Shown piece by piece: positions 14,928 to 22,979 of a stretch of 34,084 bases of DNA. The position numbers and the translations under genes were made by a program. The notes beneath the pieces are model-generated. The model had not been told where the DNA came from, ran no database searches, and saw only the letters and a list, made by a program, of their open reading frames with translations. Position 1 is the stretch's first letter. Each line of letters begins with the position of its first letter. Source of the DNA: Rhodocyclaceae bacterium (GTDB lineage: Bacteria; Pseudomonadota; Gammaproteobacteria; Burkholderiales; Rhodocyclaceae); contig JAGRFZ010000038.1 of the NCBI GenBank assembly GCA_020445785.1, forward strand, positions 1 through 34,084, read 5' to 3'.

Positions 14928-16336
14928 TGGTCGCCTCCCCGGGCTTTCCATTGATCGATGAAGGTCGCGCCCTGGGGCGCGGGAAGATCGCGGACACGGG
15001 TCCACGCCTCGGCACCCGGCAACGACGACATCGCGCCACGGCGACCGGCGCGCAGTCGCAGCATGCGGCTGCCGAGCCGTTCGAGGGCCCGGTACAGCCC
15101 CGGCTGGCGCGCCACCCAGCCCCAGGCCCCCATCATGCGACGCTGGCTGGCGGGCATCAGGCCGGCCTTGACTTGCTCGTTGCGCATCGTGCGGATCAGA
15201 TCGGTGAGCGGAATGCGCACCGGGCAGACCGCCTGGCAGCGGCCGTTCAGGGTACATGCATTGGGTAGATCGTAGTTTTCCGCGAGGCCGTTGAACAGCG
15301 GTGTCAGGATCGAGCCCATCGGCCCCGGATAGACCCATCCGTAGGCGTGGCCGCCGACCGCGCCATACACCGGGCAGTGGTTCATGCAGGCACCGCAGCG
15401 GATGCAGCGCAGCATGTCGCGGAAGCGGCCGGCGAGCATTTTCGAGCGACCGTTGTCCACCAGCACGACATGGTATTCCTCAGGCCCGTCCGGATCCCCC
15501 GCACGCCGCGGTCCGGTCGACAGCGTCGTGTAGCACTCGGTGTCCTGGCCGGTGGCACTGCGCGCCAGCAACCGCAGAAACACCGACAAATCGTCGAGGG
15601 TGGGGATCACGCGCTCGATGCCCGAAGTCACCACATGCACCCGCGACAGGGTTTGGGTGAGGTCGCCGTTGCCTTCGTTGGTGACGATGACGCTGGTGCC
15701 GGACTCGGCGATCAGGAAGTTGCCGCCGGTGATGCCGACGTCGGATTCGAAGAAGCGCTCGCGCAGGGCGTGGCGGGCTTCATTCACCAGGCCGGCCACG
15801 CTGTCCTCCCGTGGCCGCCCGGGGTGGTTCTGGGCGAACAGGTCCGCCACCTGTTCGCGGGTCTTGTGGATCGCCGGCGCAATGATGTGGGAGGGGGGCT
15901 CCTTGGCCAGCTGGATGATGTACTCGCCGAGATCGGTTTCGACCACGCGATAGCCGTCCTCCTCGAGCACCTCGTTGAGGCCGATTTCCTCCGACACCAT
16001 CGACTTGCCCTTGCATATGGTACGGGCATCGGCCTTGCGGCAGATCTCGCGGATGATCTCTCGGGCGTCCGCCGCGTCCTTGGCGAAATGGACTTTGCCG
16101 CCGAGCGACTCGACCTTGTCGGCGTAGCGTTCCAGCCAGACGTCGAGTTCGGACAGGACCGCATCCTTGATCGCCGCGGCGGCATCGCGCAAGCGTTCGA
16201 AATCCGACAGTTCCGCGACGGCGGCGGCGCGCTTGGCGACGAACAGCGGCTTGAAATTCTGCAGCGCCTTCTGCAGCGAGGGATCGGCCAGTGCCGCCTC
16301 GGCACGGCTGTCGAAGCTTCCCGGCAACGCTTTCAT
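14924..16336 (-). CDS. lutB: Lactate utilisation iron-sulfur protein B (LutB)
   Basis: This is a 470-residue protein: an N-terminal LUD domain (about 65-290, with CKGKSMVSEEIGLN and GGNFLIAESGTSVIVTNEGN) and a ferredoxin-like domain. The first cluster motif is complete: Cys311, 314, 317 and 321 in CIRCGACMNHCP. The second, CTLNGRCQAVCP, has Cys361, 367 and 371 but Asn364 at the second Cys position. LutB is the central subunit of the LutABC L-lactate dehydrogenase system. The start at 16336 overlaps lutA (ATGA) and the stop overlaps lutC (ATGA), so the three are tightly coupled. The longer frame upstream of 16336 is only lutA read out of frame. Confidence 0.93.
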   Translation of the reverse strand: MKALPGSFDSRAEAALADPSLQKALQNFKPLFVAKRAAAVAELSDFERLRDAAAAIKDAVLSELDVWLERYADKVESLGGKVHFAKDAADAREIIREICRKADARTICKGKSMVSEEIGLNEVLEEDGYRVVETDLGEYIIQLAKEPPSHIIAPAIHKTREQVADLFAQNHPGRPREDSVAGLVNEARHALRERFFESDVGITGGNFLIAESGTSVIVTNEGNGDLTQTLSRVHVVTSGIERVIPTLDDLSVFLRLLARSATGQDTECYTTLSTGPRRAGDPDGPEEYHVVLVDNGRSKMLAGRFRDMLRCIRCGACMNHCPVYGAVGGHAYGWVYPGPMGSILTPLFNGLAENYDLPNACTLNGRCQAVCPVRIPLTDLIRTMRNEQVKAGLMPASQRRMMGAWGWVARQPGLYRALERLGSRMLRLRAGRRGAMSSLPGAEAWTRVRDLPAPQGATFIDQWKARGGDQ

Positions 16337-17106
16337 CGGGTTTCCTCCTCGCCGATCGCGGCGCCGTCGGTGCGCCCCGCCAGCACTTCCGCAGTGTGCC
16401 AGACGCGCACCCGGGCACCGGTACGGCGAAGCCGACCGGCGATGTTCATCAGGCAACCGAGGTCACCGCCGACCAGTGTATCGGCGCCGGACTCGGCGAT
16501 CGAGCGCAGCTTGTCGTCGACCATCTTCTCGGAGATCTTCGGATACTTGACGCAGAAGCTGCCGCCGAAGCCGCAGCAGACTTCGGCGTCCTCCATCTCG
16601 GTCAGACTCAGGCCTTCGACCTGGCCGAGCAGCTCGCGGGGCTGGCGCTTGACGCCGAGCTGGCGCAGCCCGCTACAGGAATCGTGGTAGGTCGCCTTGC
16701 CGCGGTAACTGGCGTCGATCGTCACCCGGCGGACATCCACCAGGAACGAGAGCAGTTCGTAGGACTTGGCGGCCAAGGCTTCCGCCCGGCTCCGCCAGGC
16801 GTCGTCGTCGGCCAGCAGCTGCGGGTACTTGCGCACGGTGCCGATGCAGGAACCGGACGGACTCACCAGGTAGTCGTACGATTCGAACTGTGCGATCAAC
16901 TGGCGCGCCATGGCCCGGGCGGTGTCGTCGTCTCCCGCCGAATAGGCGGGCTGGCCGCAACAGGTCTGGTCGGTCGGTACCTCGACACGGCAACCGGCAG
17001 CCTGCAGGAGATCGGCCGCCGAGAATCCGATGTTGGGCCTGAACACGTTCATCAGGCAGGTGGCCATCAGGCCGACGCGCGGTTGCGCGTGAGTGCTTCG
17101 CGACAT
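16333..17106 (-). CDS. lutA: Lactate utilisation protein A (LutA, CCG-domain)
   Basis: This is a 257-residue protein with two cysteine-rich CCG domains: TCCGQPAYSAG (Cys49-Cys50) in the first half and EVCCGFGGSFCVKYP in the second, with further ligand Cys in SPSGSC and GGDLGCLMN. This is the layout of LutA/GlpC-type proteins that carry an iron-sulfur or heterodisulfide-reductase-like centre. It is the first gene of lutABC; the ATG at 17106 follows GGAGGAGAG. It takes part in oxidation of L-lactate to pyruvate. No LutR/GntR-type regulator gene or lactate permease is in the window. Confidence 0.92.
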   Translation of the reverse strand: MSRSTHAQPRVGLMATCLMNVFRPNIGFSAADLLQAAGCRVEVPTDQTCCGQPAYSAGDDDTARAMARQLIAQFESYDYLVSPSGSCIGTVRKYPQLLADDDAWRSRAEALAAKSYELLSFLVDVRRVTIDASYRGKATYHDSCSGLRQLGVKRQPRELLGQVEGLSLTEMEDAEVCCGFGGSFCVKYPKISEKMVDDKLRSIAESGADTLVGGDLGCLMNIAGRLRRTGARVRVWHTAEVLAGRTDGAAIGEEETR

Positions 17107-17157
17107 GCTCTCCTCCGTCTTGGCACGCCTCTCGGGCGCGTTGCTTCGTTCGGGATC

Positions 17158-17186
17158 ATGCTAGGGCGCGGCGGCCCGATGCTCAA
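17158..17186 (-). promoter_or_regulatory. Candidate sigma-70 promoter of lutABC
   Basis: On the minus strand TTGAGC (17186-17181) and TAGCAT (17163-17158) are spaced 17 bases apart. This predicts a start near 17151 and a leader of about 45 bases before lutA. Each hexamer matches the consensus only partly. Confidence 0.35.
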
Positions 17187-17231
17187 GCGAAGTCTGTTCA
17201 GGAGGGGGGTGAAGCAGATTCGTCCCGCCGC

Positions 17232-18263
17232 TCAGGGCAGGGCAAAGGGCAGTAGCGCGAGACTCGTCACCCGCGAGACGTCGATCAGGCCGTCGTCGTC
17301 GTCGTCGAGCTCGATCAGCACTTCGCCGGCGGTCAGGAATGTCAGCCACAGTACACTGGCCAGGCCGTTCACCCGCAGTCGGCCCGACAGGATCTGCTGT
17401 CCGCTGCCAATGTCCAGTGCCGTCTCGGTGACGATGCGCAGCACGCCGCGGACGTCGGTGGATACCACGACGTAGTCCTCGGTCACGGTCACCGTGGTTC
17501 CCGTGATCGCGTTCTCGGTGAAGCTGACGCTGCCCTCGCGCACGGTGATGACGACGACGTCGCCGTCCGCAGCGAGGCGGTACTCGATGTCCTGCGAGTC
17601 CGCCGTCGCCGACACGGCGCCGTTGCTCACCGTGACTTCGATGGTCATCGAACCGTCGGCGGTGAGACTGTCGCTGCCGTCGGAAAAGCGCAGGGCGGTA
17701 AACGTCGCCGCCAGCGTCGCGCTGCCGCTGTCGTCGAGCCGTCCGCTGAGCCGCGTTACGGTCAGTTCGAGCTTGCCATCGACCGTCTCGCCGTCCTGGG
17801 TGCAGTCGGCGAAGTCGAGAGCGACCCGATCGCCGGGGTCGAGGGTCAGCAGATCGTCGTCGCCGCTGTCGATCGAGATCAGGACTTCGCCGCCGACGTT
17901 GCAGTCTTCGCTGCGCGTCAGCGTGACGCCCTGCACCAGATCCTCCGCCGGCGCGCCGGACAGCAGCCGGATCGCACTGCGAATCGCCAGCGCCCCGGCT
18001 TCGGCCACCGACACGCGCGAACCATCGTCGAGCACCGAACCGGTCACGGCGTCACCGGCTTCGCTGGCGCTGGCCAGATCGGCGCGCGCCAGGGAGACAC
18101 TGATTCCGGCCACCGGCTCCATGTTGTCGGCGGTGATCGTGACTTCGGTGGTGGTTGCGCCTCCGTCCCCACCGCTGACGACGCTCAATTCGCCGCCGCC
18201 GCCTCCGCAGGCCGCGATCAGGAGCCCGGAGAGGAGGGCGGCAAGACGGGTACGGATGGCCAT
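17232..18263 (-). CDS. Predicted lipoprotein, beta-rich, unknown function
   Basis: This is a 343-residue protein. The N-terminus MAIRTRLAALLSGLLIAACG is a type II signal peptide with Cys19 as the lipidated residue, followed by a Gly tract and a Ser/Gly/Thr linker. The rest is acidic and full of alternating Val/Thr strands, suggesting an all-beta surface or periplasmic protein. Two Cys in DCNVGG and FADCTQDG may form a disulfide. Near the end, LDDDDDGLIDVS looks like a calcium-binding Asp loop, though no full EF-hand is present. It follows the barrel gene by 78 bases on the same strand and may be co-expressed. No family was recognised. Confidence 0.72.
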   Translation of the reverse strand: MAIRTRLAALLSGLLIAACGGGGGELSVVSGGDGGATTTEVTITADNMEPVAGISVSLARADLASASEAGDAVTGSVLDDGSRVSVAEAGALAIRSAIRLLSGAPAEDLVQGVTLTRSEDCNVGGEVLISIDSGDDDLLTLDPGDRVALDFADCTQDGETVDGKLELTVTRLSGRLDDSGSATLAATFTALRFSDGSDSLTADGSMTIEVTVSNGAVSATADSQDIEYRLAADGDVVVITVREGSVSFTENAITGTTVTVTEDYVVVSTDVRGVLRIVTETALDIGSGQQILSGRLRVNGLASVLWLTFLTAGEVLIELDDDDDGLIDVSRVTSLALLPFALP

Positions 18264-18341
18264 CGGCGGACCTTCAACACAATGCTCGTTACGGCATGCT
18301 ACGCGGCTGGCGGCGGCAGCGAAAGCCCGCCGCGACGTTCG

Positions 18342-19124
18342 TCACCAACTCAGGCGCAAGCCGGCGCCGAGCTGCCATTCGGTGCGCTCGGGCTGGCCGA
18401 TGCGACCCTGGATCACGCCGTCCCGGGTCCAGGCGCGACTGTCGCTGGCCTCGGAGTGGGTGCGCGAAAACCCCGGCTCGAGGTCGATACGGCGGAATCC
18501 GGCCAGGGTGCCGAGCGGAATTCGCGCCGACACGCTGAAGCCGCGACTGGCGCCCGATGGAATCCACACCGGGTCCACCAGGCCCGGCGAATCCACCCGC
18601 ACGGTGCCGCCGATGTCGCGGTGCCAGCGCGCTTCGATCCATGCCACCGGCCCTTCGGCGAGTCGGTGGCGCAGGCCGATCGCGGCGCGGTTGCCGAGGG
18701 TCTGCTCGCGCAGGCCGGCGATGCCTTCACGACCGCGGATGTCGCGCTCGACGCGGCTGCGCTCCCAGCGCAGGCCGAGCGACCAGCGCCCGCCGAGGTC
18801 GAGGCGGTAGCCGGCCCACAGGCGTTGATCACGGTAATCGCTGTGGCTGTCGATGGCTCTGCCCTGCTGGCTGCGACCGTCGTAGTCGAGCCGGTAGCTG
18901 CCGAGACCGAGGCCGCCGAACACCATGCCGGGGCCGACGCGGTGGGAGAGTTCGAGGCCGACACCGGGGGCGAGGCCCGACTCGGTCAACAGGCGGCCGC
19001 CGTCGTTGCCGAATTCCTCGAGGTGGCGGTAGTACAGGCCACTGCCGAGCGACAGCTCGGTGTCGCCGGCGCCAAGGGCGACGATCGGCGCCGTCGACAA
19101 CAGGGCAGCGAAAACTCGTCGCAT
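18342..19124 (-). CDS. Predicted outer-membrane beta-barrel protein
   Basis: This is a 260-residue protein with start ATG 19124 after AGGA. A signal peptide covers about residues 1-19 (MRRVFAALLSTAPIVALGAG). The mature chain is a run of amphipathic strands rich in Gly, Tyr, Trp and Arg (LSLGSGLYYRHLEEFG, LWAGYRLDLGGRWSLGLRW, WQLGAGLRLSW). It ends in an aromatic residue, as barrels recognised by the Bam machinery do. The family is unknown. It sits 56 bases downstream of ruvC and upstream of a lipoprotein gene. A barrel-lipoprotein pair is a plausible functional unit, but the partnership is inference. The frame is open to 19184, but the extension lacks a signal sequence. Confidence 0.72.
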   Translation of the reverse strand: MRRVFAALLSTAPIVALGAGDTELSLGSGLYYRHLEEFGNDGGRLLTESGLAPGVGLELSHRVGPGMVFGGLGLGSYRLDYDGRSQQGRAIDSHSDYRDQRLWAGYRLDLGGRWSLGLRWERSRVERDIRGREGIAGLREQTLGNRAAIGLRHRLAEGPVAWIEARWHRDIGGTVRVDSPGLVDPVWIPSGASRGFSVSARIPLGTLAGFRRIDLEPGFSRTHSEASDSRAWTRDGVIQGRIGQPERTEWQLGAGLRLSW

Positions 19125-19180
19125 CGTTCGGTTCCTGGGACAGGCGATACGGCCCATGCTAGCGCCATCCGAGGCCGGGT

Positions 19181-19777
19181 TCACGGCATTCGTTCACGGG
19201 ACGGGTCGCGGGTGCCCGGTGGCGCCTGGATCAGGCGACCGCCTCGGCGCCGGGTGCCGGCGCCAAGGCCGAGCCGGCCGGCGCCGGCACCCGCGTGGGC
19301 ATGGCAGATCGCGCAGGCCAACGCGTCCGAGGCGTCCGGTCCCGCCGGGCGCGGCAGATCCAGCAGACGTTGCACCATCTGCTGCACTTGGCTCTTGTGG
19401 GCCTTGCCGTAGCCGACCACTGCCTGCTTGATCTGCAGTGCGGTGTATTCGGCCACCGGCAGATCGCGCGAGACCGCGCCGCAGATCACCGCGCCACGGG
19501 CCTGGCCGAGCAGCAGGGTGGACTTGGGATTGACATTGACGAAGACGATTTCGACCGCGGCGAGGGTCGGCGAGTAGGTATCCACCACCTCGCCTACGCC
19601 GTCGAGCAGGCAGCGCAGGCGGGCCGGGAGCTCGCCGTCCGGGGTGCGGATGCAGCCGCTGGCGACATAGCGCAACTGGCTGCCGAGGTGGTCGATGATG
19701 CCGAAGCCGGTGACCCGGAGGCCCGGGTCGAGACCGAGAATGCGGGCCGGAACCCTTTGCGAGGCGGTCGCGATCAT
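19181..19777 (-). CDS. ruvC: Holliday junction resolvase RuvC
   Basis: This is a 198-residue endonuclease with the catalytic acidic residues visible: Asp17 in ILGLDPG, Glu76 in AAVEIVF, Asp148 and Asp151 in [16 protein letters not shown]. The conserved GQARGAVIC block and [10 protein letters not shown] are also present. RuvC cuts Holliday junctions with the RuvAB motor. The last 30 residues form an Arg/Gly-rich tail longer than in typical RuvC proteins of about 175 residues. ATG 19777 is chosen; a TTG at 19798 is the only earlier start. Unusually, ruvA and ruvB do not follow; a barrel gene does. It lies 69 bases after the DMT transporter gene on the same strand. Confidence 0.93.
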   Translation of the reverse strand: MIATASQRVPARILGLDPGLRVTGFGIIDHLGSQLRYVASGCIRTPDGELPARLRCLLDGVGEVVDTYSPTLAAVEIVFVNVNPKSTLLLGQARGAVICGAVSRDLPVAEYTALQIKQAVVGYGKAHKSQVQQMVQRLLDLPRPAGPDASDALACAICHAHAGAGAGRLGLGAGTRRRGGRLIQAPPGTRDPSRERMP

Positions 19778-19846
19778 GCTGCGGACGACCTGGCGCAAGC
19801 GGGAGCGGCGTGCCGGCGATGCATCGGCGGGAGGGTAGCGCGCACG

Positions 19847-20704
19847 TCAGCCACGCCGGGCCATCGCAACGCCGGAGACGGCAAGGGTCATGCCGACCAG
19901 GGCGACGGCGCCGAGGGTCTCGCCGAACAGAGCCCATGCCATCAGTGCTGTACACGGCGGGGTGAGGTAGAACAGGCTCGCGACATTCACCGCGTTGCCG
20001 CTTCGGATCAATACGTTCAGCAGGCTGACGGCGCCGAGGGACAGCACCAGGACCAGCCACGACAGGGCGAAAACGAAATGCGGATCCCAATCCACCGCCA
20101 TCGTCTCGGTCGATGCGGCCAGCGCTGCGGTCAGTGCCAGCGTCGGGATGAACTGGAGTACCGAGCCGGTACGCAGATCGAAGCTCGGGCAGAAGCGTTT
20201 CTGGTACAGCGTGCCGAGGGTGATGCCGAACAGTGCCGCGAGGGCCGGCAGGAGCATGGTGCCCAGTTGCGCCATCGGCACCTGGCCGAATTTTCCGGAA
20301 ACCACCAGGGCAACGCCGGCGAAGCCCAGCGCCAGACCCAGCCACTGTCGGCCGCTGACCCGCTCGCCCAGCAACCAGCCGGCGCCGAGGGCGGTCAGCA
20401 GCGGCTGCATCCCCACCACCAGACTCGCCACCCCCGCCGGCAGGCCGTAGTGGATCGACGTGAAGACGCCGCCCAGATAGACGCCGTGGATCAGTATGCC
20501 GGAGACGCCGATGTGGACCGCCGATCGCAGGTCGGCCGGCCAGCGTGCGCGAGTGGCCAGGGCCAGAGCGGTCATCAGCGCGATCACCGACACGTAGCGG
20601 ATCGACAGGAAGGTCAGCGGCTCGGCGTAGGGCAGGCCGTACTTGGCGCCGATGAAGCCCGTGCTCCAGAGCAGAACGAACAGCAGTGGGTAGATGCGGC
20701 TCAT
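19847..20704 (-). CDS. DMT superfamily transporter (EamA family)
   Basis: This is a 285-residue protein with about ten membrane helices in two EamA repeats. The start YPLLFVLLWSTGFIGAKYGL is highly typical, and the first repeat ends in GERVSGRQWLGLALGFAGVALVV. The second repeat has the matching FGETLGAVALVGMTLAVSGVAM. Members export or import small metabolites such as amino acids or purines; the substrate cannot be told from sequence. It sits between the small 83-residue gene (25-base gap) and ruvC on the same strand, so it is probably part of the yebC transcript. Confidence 0.92.
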   Translation of the reverse strand: MSRIYPLLFVLLWSTGFIGAKYGLPYAEPLTFLSIRYVSVIALMTALALATRARWPADLRSAVHIGVSGILIHGVYLGGVFTSIHYGLPAGVASLVVGMQPLLTALGAGWLLGERVSGRQWLGLALGFAGVALVVSGKFGQVPMAQLGTMLLPALAALFGITLGTLYQKRFCPSFDLRTGSVLQFIPTLALTAALAASTETMAVDWDPHFVFALSWLVLVLSLGAVSLLNVLIRSGNAVNVASLFYLTPPCTALMAWALFGETLGAVALVGMTLAVSGVAMARRG

Positions 20705-20729
20705 GCCGGGATGCGCGGCGTCCGAGCGA

Positions 20730-20981
20730 TCAGCTCGGGCGGGGCGCGAAAATGCGCGACGCCACCACCACCAGGAGATGGACGTCGACTTCGGTCAGTT
20801 CGGGCATCTCTGCCCGCAGCCGTCGGTAGGCCATGTGGTCGAGGCTGTGTCCGCCCCAACGGCTTTCGGCTTCGAAGAACGGGCGAACGATGATCAGGGC
20901 CTGTTCGATGCGCGCCCTGCGGGCGGGATCCTTGCGCCGCTCGGGCCGGTGGGCGGACGCATCCGTGGCGACGTCGCTCAT
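20730..20981 (-). CDS. Small hypothetical protein in the yebC-ruvC locus
   Basis: This is an 83-residue protein starting MSDVATDASAH at ATG 20981, 4 bases after the yebC stop, so probably coupled to yebC. The frame opens further upstream inside yebC, but those residues are a shadow. After a charged N-terminal region the core RIEQALIIVRPFF, SLDHMAYRRLRAEMPEL and VDVHLLVVVASRIFAPR looks like three helices of a compact soluble protein. No Cys or catalytic motif is present. No family was recognised. Confidence 0.62.
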   Translation of the reverse strand: MSDVATDASAHRPERRKDPARRARIEQALIIVRPFFEAESRWGGHSLDHMAYRRLRAEMPELTEVDVHLLVVVASRIFAPRPS

Positions 20982-20985
20982 CGGG

Positions 20986-21711
20986 TCAATCCGAGAACAC
21001 CGCGCTGGTATAGACGTTCTGCACGTCATCCAACGAGTCGAGCGCGTCGAGCAGGCGCTGCATCTTGGCGGCGTCGTCGCCGGCGAGTTCGGTTTCGTTG
21101 TCCGGCTTCATCGTGACTTCGCCGAATTCGGCATGAAAGCCGCCGGCCTCGAGTCCGTCGCGAACGTCGCTGAATTCGTTGGGCGCCGTGAGGACTTCGA
21201 TCGAACCGTCGTCATTGGCGAGCACATCTTCGGCGCCGGCCTCCAGCGCGGCCTCGATCAGCGCTTCCTCGTCGGTTCCCGGTGCGAACAGCAGTTGGCC
21301 GCAATGCTTGAACTGGTAGGCGACGCAGCCGTCCGAGCCCATGTTGCCGCCGTGCTTCGAGAAGGCGTGGCGCACGTCGGCCACGGTTCGGGTCTTGTTG
21401 TCGGTGAGGCAATCGACCATCACCGCGGCGCCGCTGACGCCGTAGCCCTCGTAGCGGATTTCCTCGTAGCTGACGCCCTCGAGTTCGCCGGTCCCCTTCT
21501 TGATTGCGTTCTCGATCTTGTCCTTGGGCATGTTGGCGCCCTTGGCCTTGTCCACCGCCAGTCGCAGCCGCGGATTGAAGTTGATGTCGCCGCCGCCCAT
21601 CTTGGCGGCCACGGTGACCTCCTTGGCCAGCTTGGAAAAGGCCGCGCCGCGCTTTTCGTCCTGTCGCCCCTTGCGGTGCTGGATGTTGGCCCACTTGGAA
21701 TGACCTGCCAT
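20986..21711 (-). CDS. yebC: YebC/TACO1 family protein
   Basis: This is a 241-residue protein with the invariant start [22 protein letters not shown] (the ATG at 21711 is preferred over the track of extra residues up to 21726). Family blocks include [43 protein letters not shown] and [16 protein letters not shown]. YebC proteins bind ribosomes or DNA. They help translation of difficult motifs such as polyproline and were earlier classed as transcription regulators. It is the first gene of a minus-strand run toward ruvC, and yebC-ruvC linkage is common in bacteria. A perfect TATAAT lies upstream. Confidence 0.96.
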   Translation of the reverse strand: MAGHSKWANIQHRKGRQDEKRGAAFSKLAKEVTVAAKMGGGDINFNPRLRLAVDKAKGANMPKDKIENAIKKGTGELEGVSYEEIRYEGYGVSGAAVMVDCLTDNKTRTVADVRHAFSKHGGNMGSDGCVAYQFKHCGQLLFAPGTDEEALIEAALEAGAEDVLANDDGSIEVLTAPNEFSDVRDGLEAGGFHAEFGEVTMKPDNETELAGDDAAKMQRLLDALDSLDDVQNVYTSAVFSD

Positions 21712-21755
21712 AAGAACCCTCTGCAATGCTTGCTGAAGCCGAAATCGAGCCAGTA

Positions 21756-21761
21756 ATTATA
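21756..21761 (-). promoter_or_regulatory. Predicted -10 element (TATAAT) of the yebC transcript
   Basis: The minus strand reads TATAAT at 21761-21756, 44 bases before the yebC ATG, which predicts a start near 21749. No good -35 hexamer is seen at 16-18 bases, so strength is uncertain. Confidence 0.45.
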
Positions 21762-22067
21762 CCGCCGCGCCAGTCCGTGCCGCGCACCGCGGCCGTCGTC
21801 GGCGGGGCGTGGCCGCCGGGCCATGGCCGACCGTTCATGCTGCAATGCGGAGACGGGTGTGTTCCTGGCATGGCATCGGCAATGCCGGCCCGGGATCGAT
21901 CGAAGTCGATCGGACGCCCCGATGCCGCGCCCAGGCGCCCGTCGCCGAAGGGCTTCGAAAGGCGCGTTGCACGGCATCCGACATATGCCGGCAGGGTGTC
22001 GACGGATTTTACATTCGGCGAACGTTACGCTATGTGTCTGGAATGTTTTCATGCGCTTATATACCAG

Positions 22068-22083
22068 TGGACTGTTTTTTGCT
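22068..22083 (+). promoter_or_regulatory. Sigma-54 (-24/-12) promoter of the PEP-CTERM gene
   Basis: TGGACTGTTTTTTGCT has the invariant GG (22069-22070) and GC (22081-22082) at exactly the spacing of the sigma-54 consensus TGGCACG-N4-TTGCT, with a full TTGCT -12 block. The predicted start is near 22094, giving a leader of about 57 bases. PEP-CTERM genes are known to be controlled by RpoN with the PrsK/PrsR two-component system in floc-forming bacteria, which supports the call. The PrsR and RpoN genes are not in the window. Confidence 0.68.
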
Positions 22084-22150
22084 CTGCGTCTAATGCTTAA
22101 GTGATAAGTACGATTCAATACGTAATAACCAGAAGAACGTGAGGATGCAC

Positions 22151-22798
22151 ATGCACAAGAAACTGATCGCCGCTGCCTTCGGCGCCTTGCTCAGCGCCGG
22201 CGCGAATGCCGGATTCGTCGCGATCGACACTTTCGATTCAGGCGATCAAAGCATCGTGCTGAATGCGGTCGGGGCGACCGACACCCAGACCAACGCAGAG
22301 CGTTCCCTGTCGGCGACGGTGGATTCGTCGACCGTGCCGCCGGTGGCGAGTACGGCGTCCGTGGTCGGCGGAATCCTCGACGTCACCAACGGTACCGGCG
22401 AAATTTCGACCGTGACGGTGGGTTGGAGTCTAGCGGCGGGTATCGTCCCGGCCGGCGCGACCGGGCTTCAGTTTCTGTTTACCGTGCTCGAATCGGACCA
22501 GAACCCGACCAGTATCGAATTCACCCTGGATGGCACGCAGGTCTTCTCCGAGTCCATTCCGGGTGGCACGGTCAATGACGACGTTGCCTTCGGCATTGCC
22601 GACGACCTGCTCGATGCCGGCGGCTTTCTCGAGCTGACCTTGACCGGGGGTTCGGGCTGGGATCTGGCCCTGGATTCGATCGGCTTGAACTTCGTCGATC
22701 CGGAAACGCCGAATCCGACCGTTCCGGAACCGATTTCACTGGCTCTGGTCGGACTGGGCCTGGCCGGCATCGCCGGCGTGCGCCGTCGCAAGGCCTGA
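22151..22798 (+). CDS. PEP-CTERM sorting domain protein
   Basis: This is a 215-residue exported protein. Of three in-frame starts (GTG 22139, ATG 22145, ATG 22151) the last is best spaced from GAGG at 22141-22144. A signal peptide spans 1-20 (MHKKLIAAAFGALLSAGANA). The body is acidic, Thr/Ser/Gly-rich and beta-rich (TVTVGWSLAAGIVPAGATG, ESDQNPTSIEFTLDG) and has no Cys. The C-terminus VPEPISLALVGLGLAGIAG plus an RRRK tail is a classic PEP-CTERM signal: PEP motif, one helix, basic end. Exosortase (EpsH) cuts and anchors such proteins in exopolysaccharide/biofilm-forming bacteria. No exosortase gene is in the window. Confidence 0.9.
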   Translation: MHKKLIAAAFGALLSAGANAGFVAIDTFDSGDQSIVLNAVGATDTQTNAERSLSATVDSSTVPPVASTASVVGGILDVTNGTGEISTVTVGWSLAAGIVPAGATGLQFLFTVLESDQNPTSIEFTLDGTQVFSESIPGGTVNDDVAFGIADDLLDAGGFLELTLTGGSGWDLALDSIGLNFVDPETPNPTVPEPISLALVGLGLAGIAGVRRRKA

Positions 22799-22821
22799 TC
22801 CAGCTTCAGCGTCGATTCGCC

Positions 22822-22853
22822 TACGAAAGCCGCGGAATTCCGCGGCTTTCGTA
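22822..22853 (+). terminator. 32-bp perfect palindrome, terminator of the PEP-CTERM gene
   Basis: The sequence from TACGAAAGCC to GGCTTTCGTA is perfectly self-complementary over 32 bases, centred on GAATTC. It starts 24 bases after the PEP-CTERM stop. The GC-rich stem ending in CTTTCGT makes it a plausible intrinsic terminator, although the T-run is short. Confidence 0.65.
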
Positions 22854-22979
22854 CTTGTGGCCCGGGAATCGGCAGCCGGATTCGGCGAAGTGGCCCAAGA
22901 CAGGGCCTGACGACGTGCCGCGAGATCGAGGGTCTGATAGATTCGGCAGTTCCCGGAATGATCTGGACGCGGAGTCTTC

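Larger units (their letters stand above)
21712..22150. other. Divergent intergenic region between yebC and the PEP-CTERM gene
   Basis: These 439 bases hold the yebC -10 element near 21756 and the sigma-54-type promoter at 22068. The yebC-proximal part is GC-rich; the last 150 bases become AT-rich. No gene is supportable. The 22068-proximal AT-rich part may contain activator sites. Confidence 0.5.
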
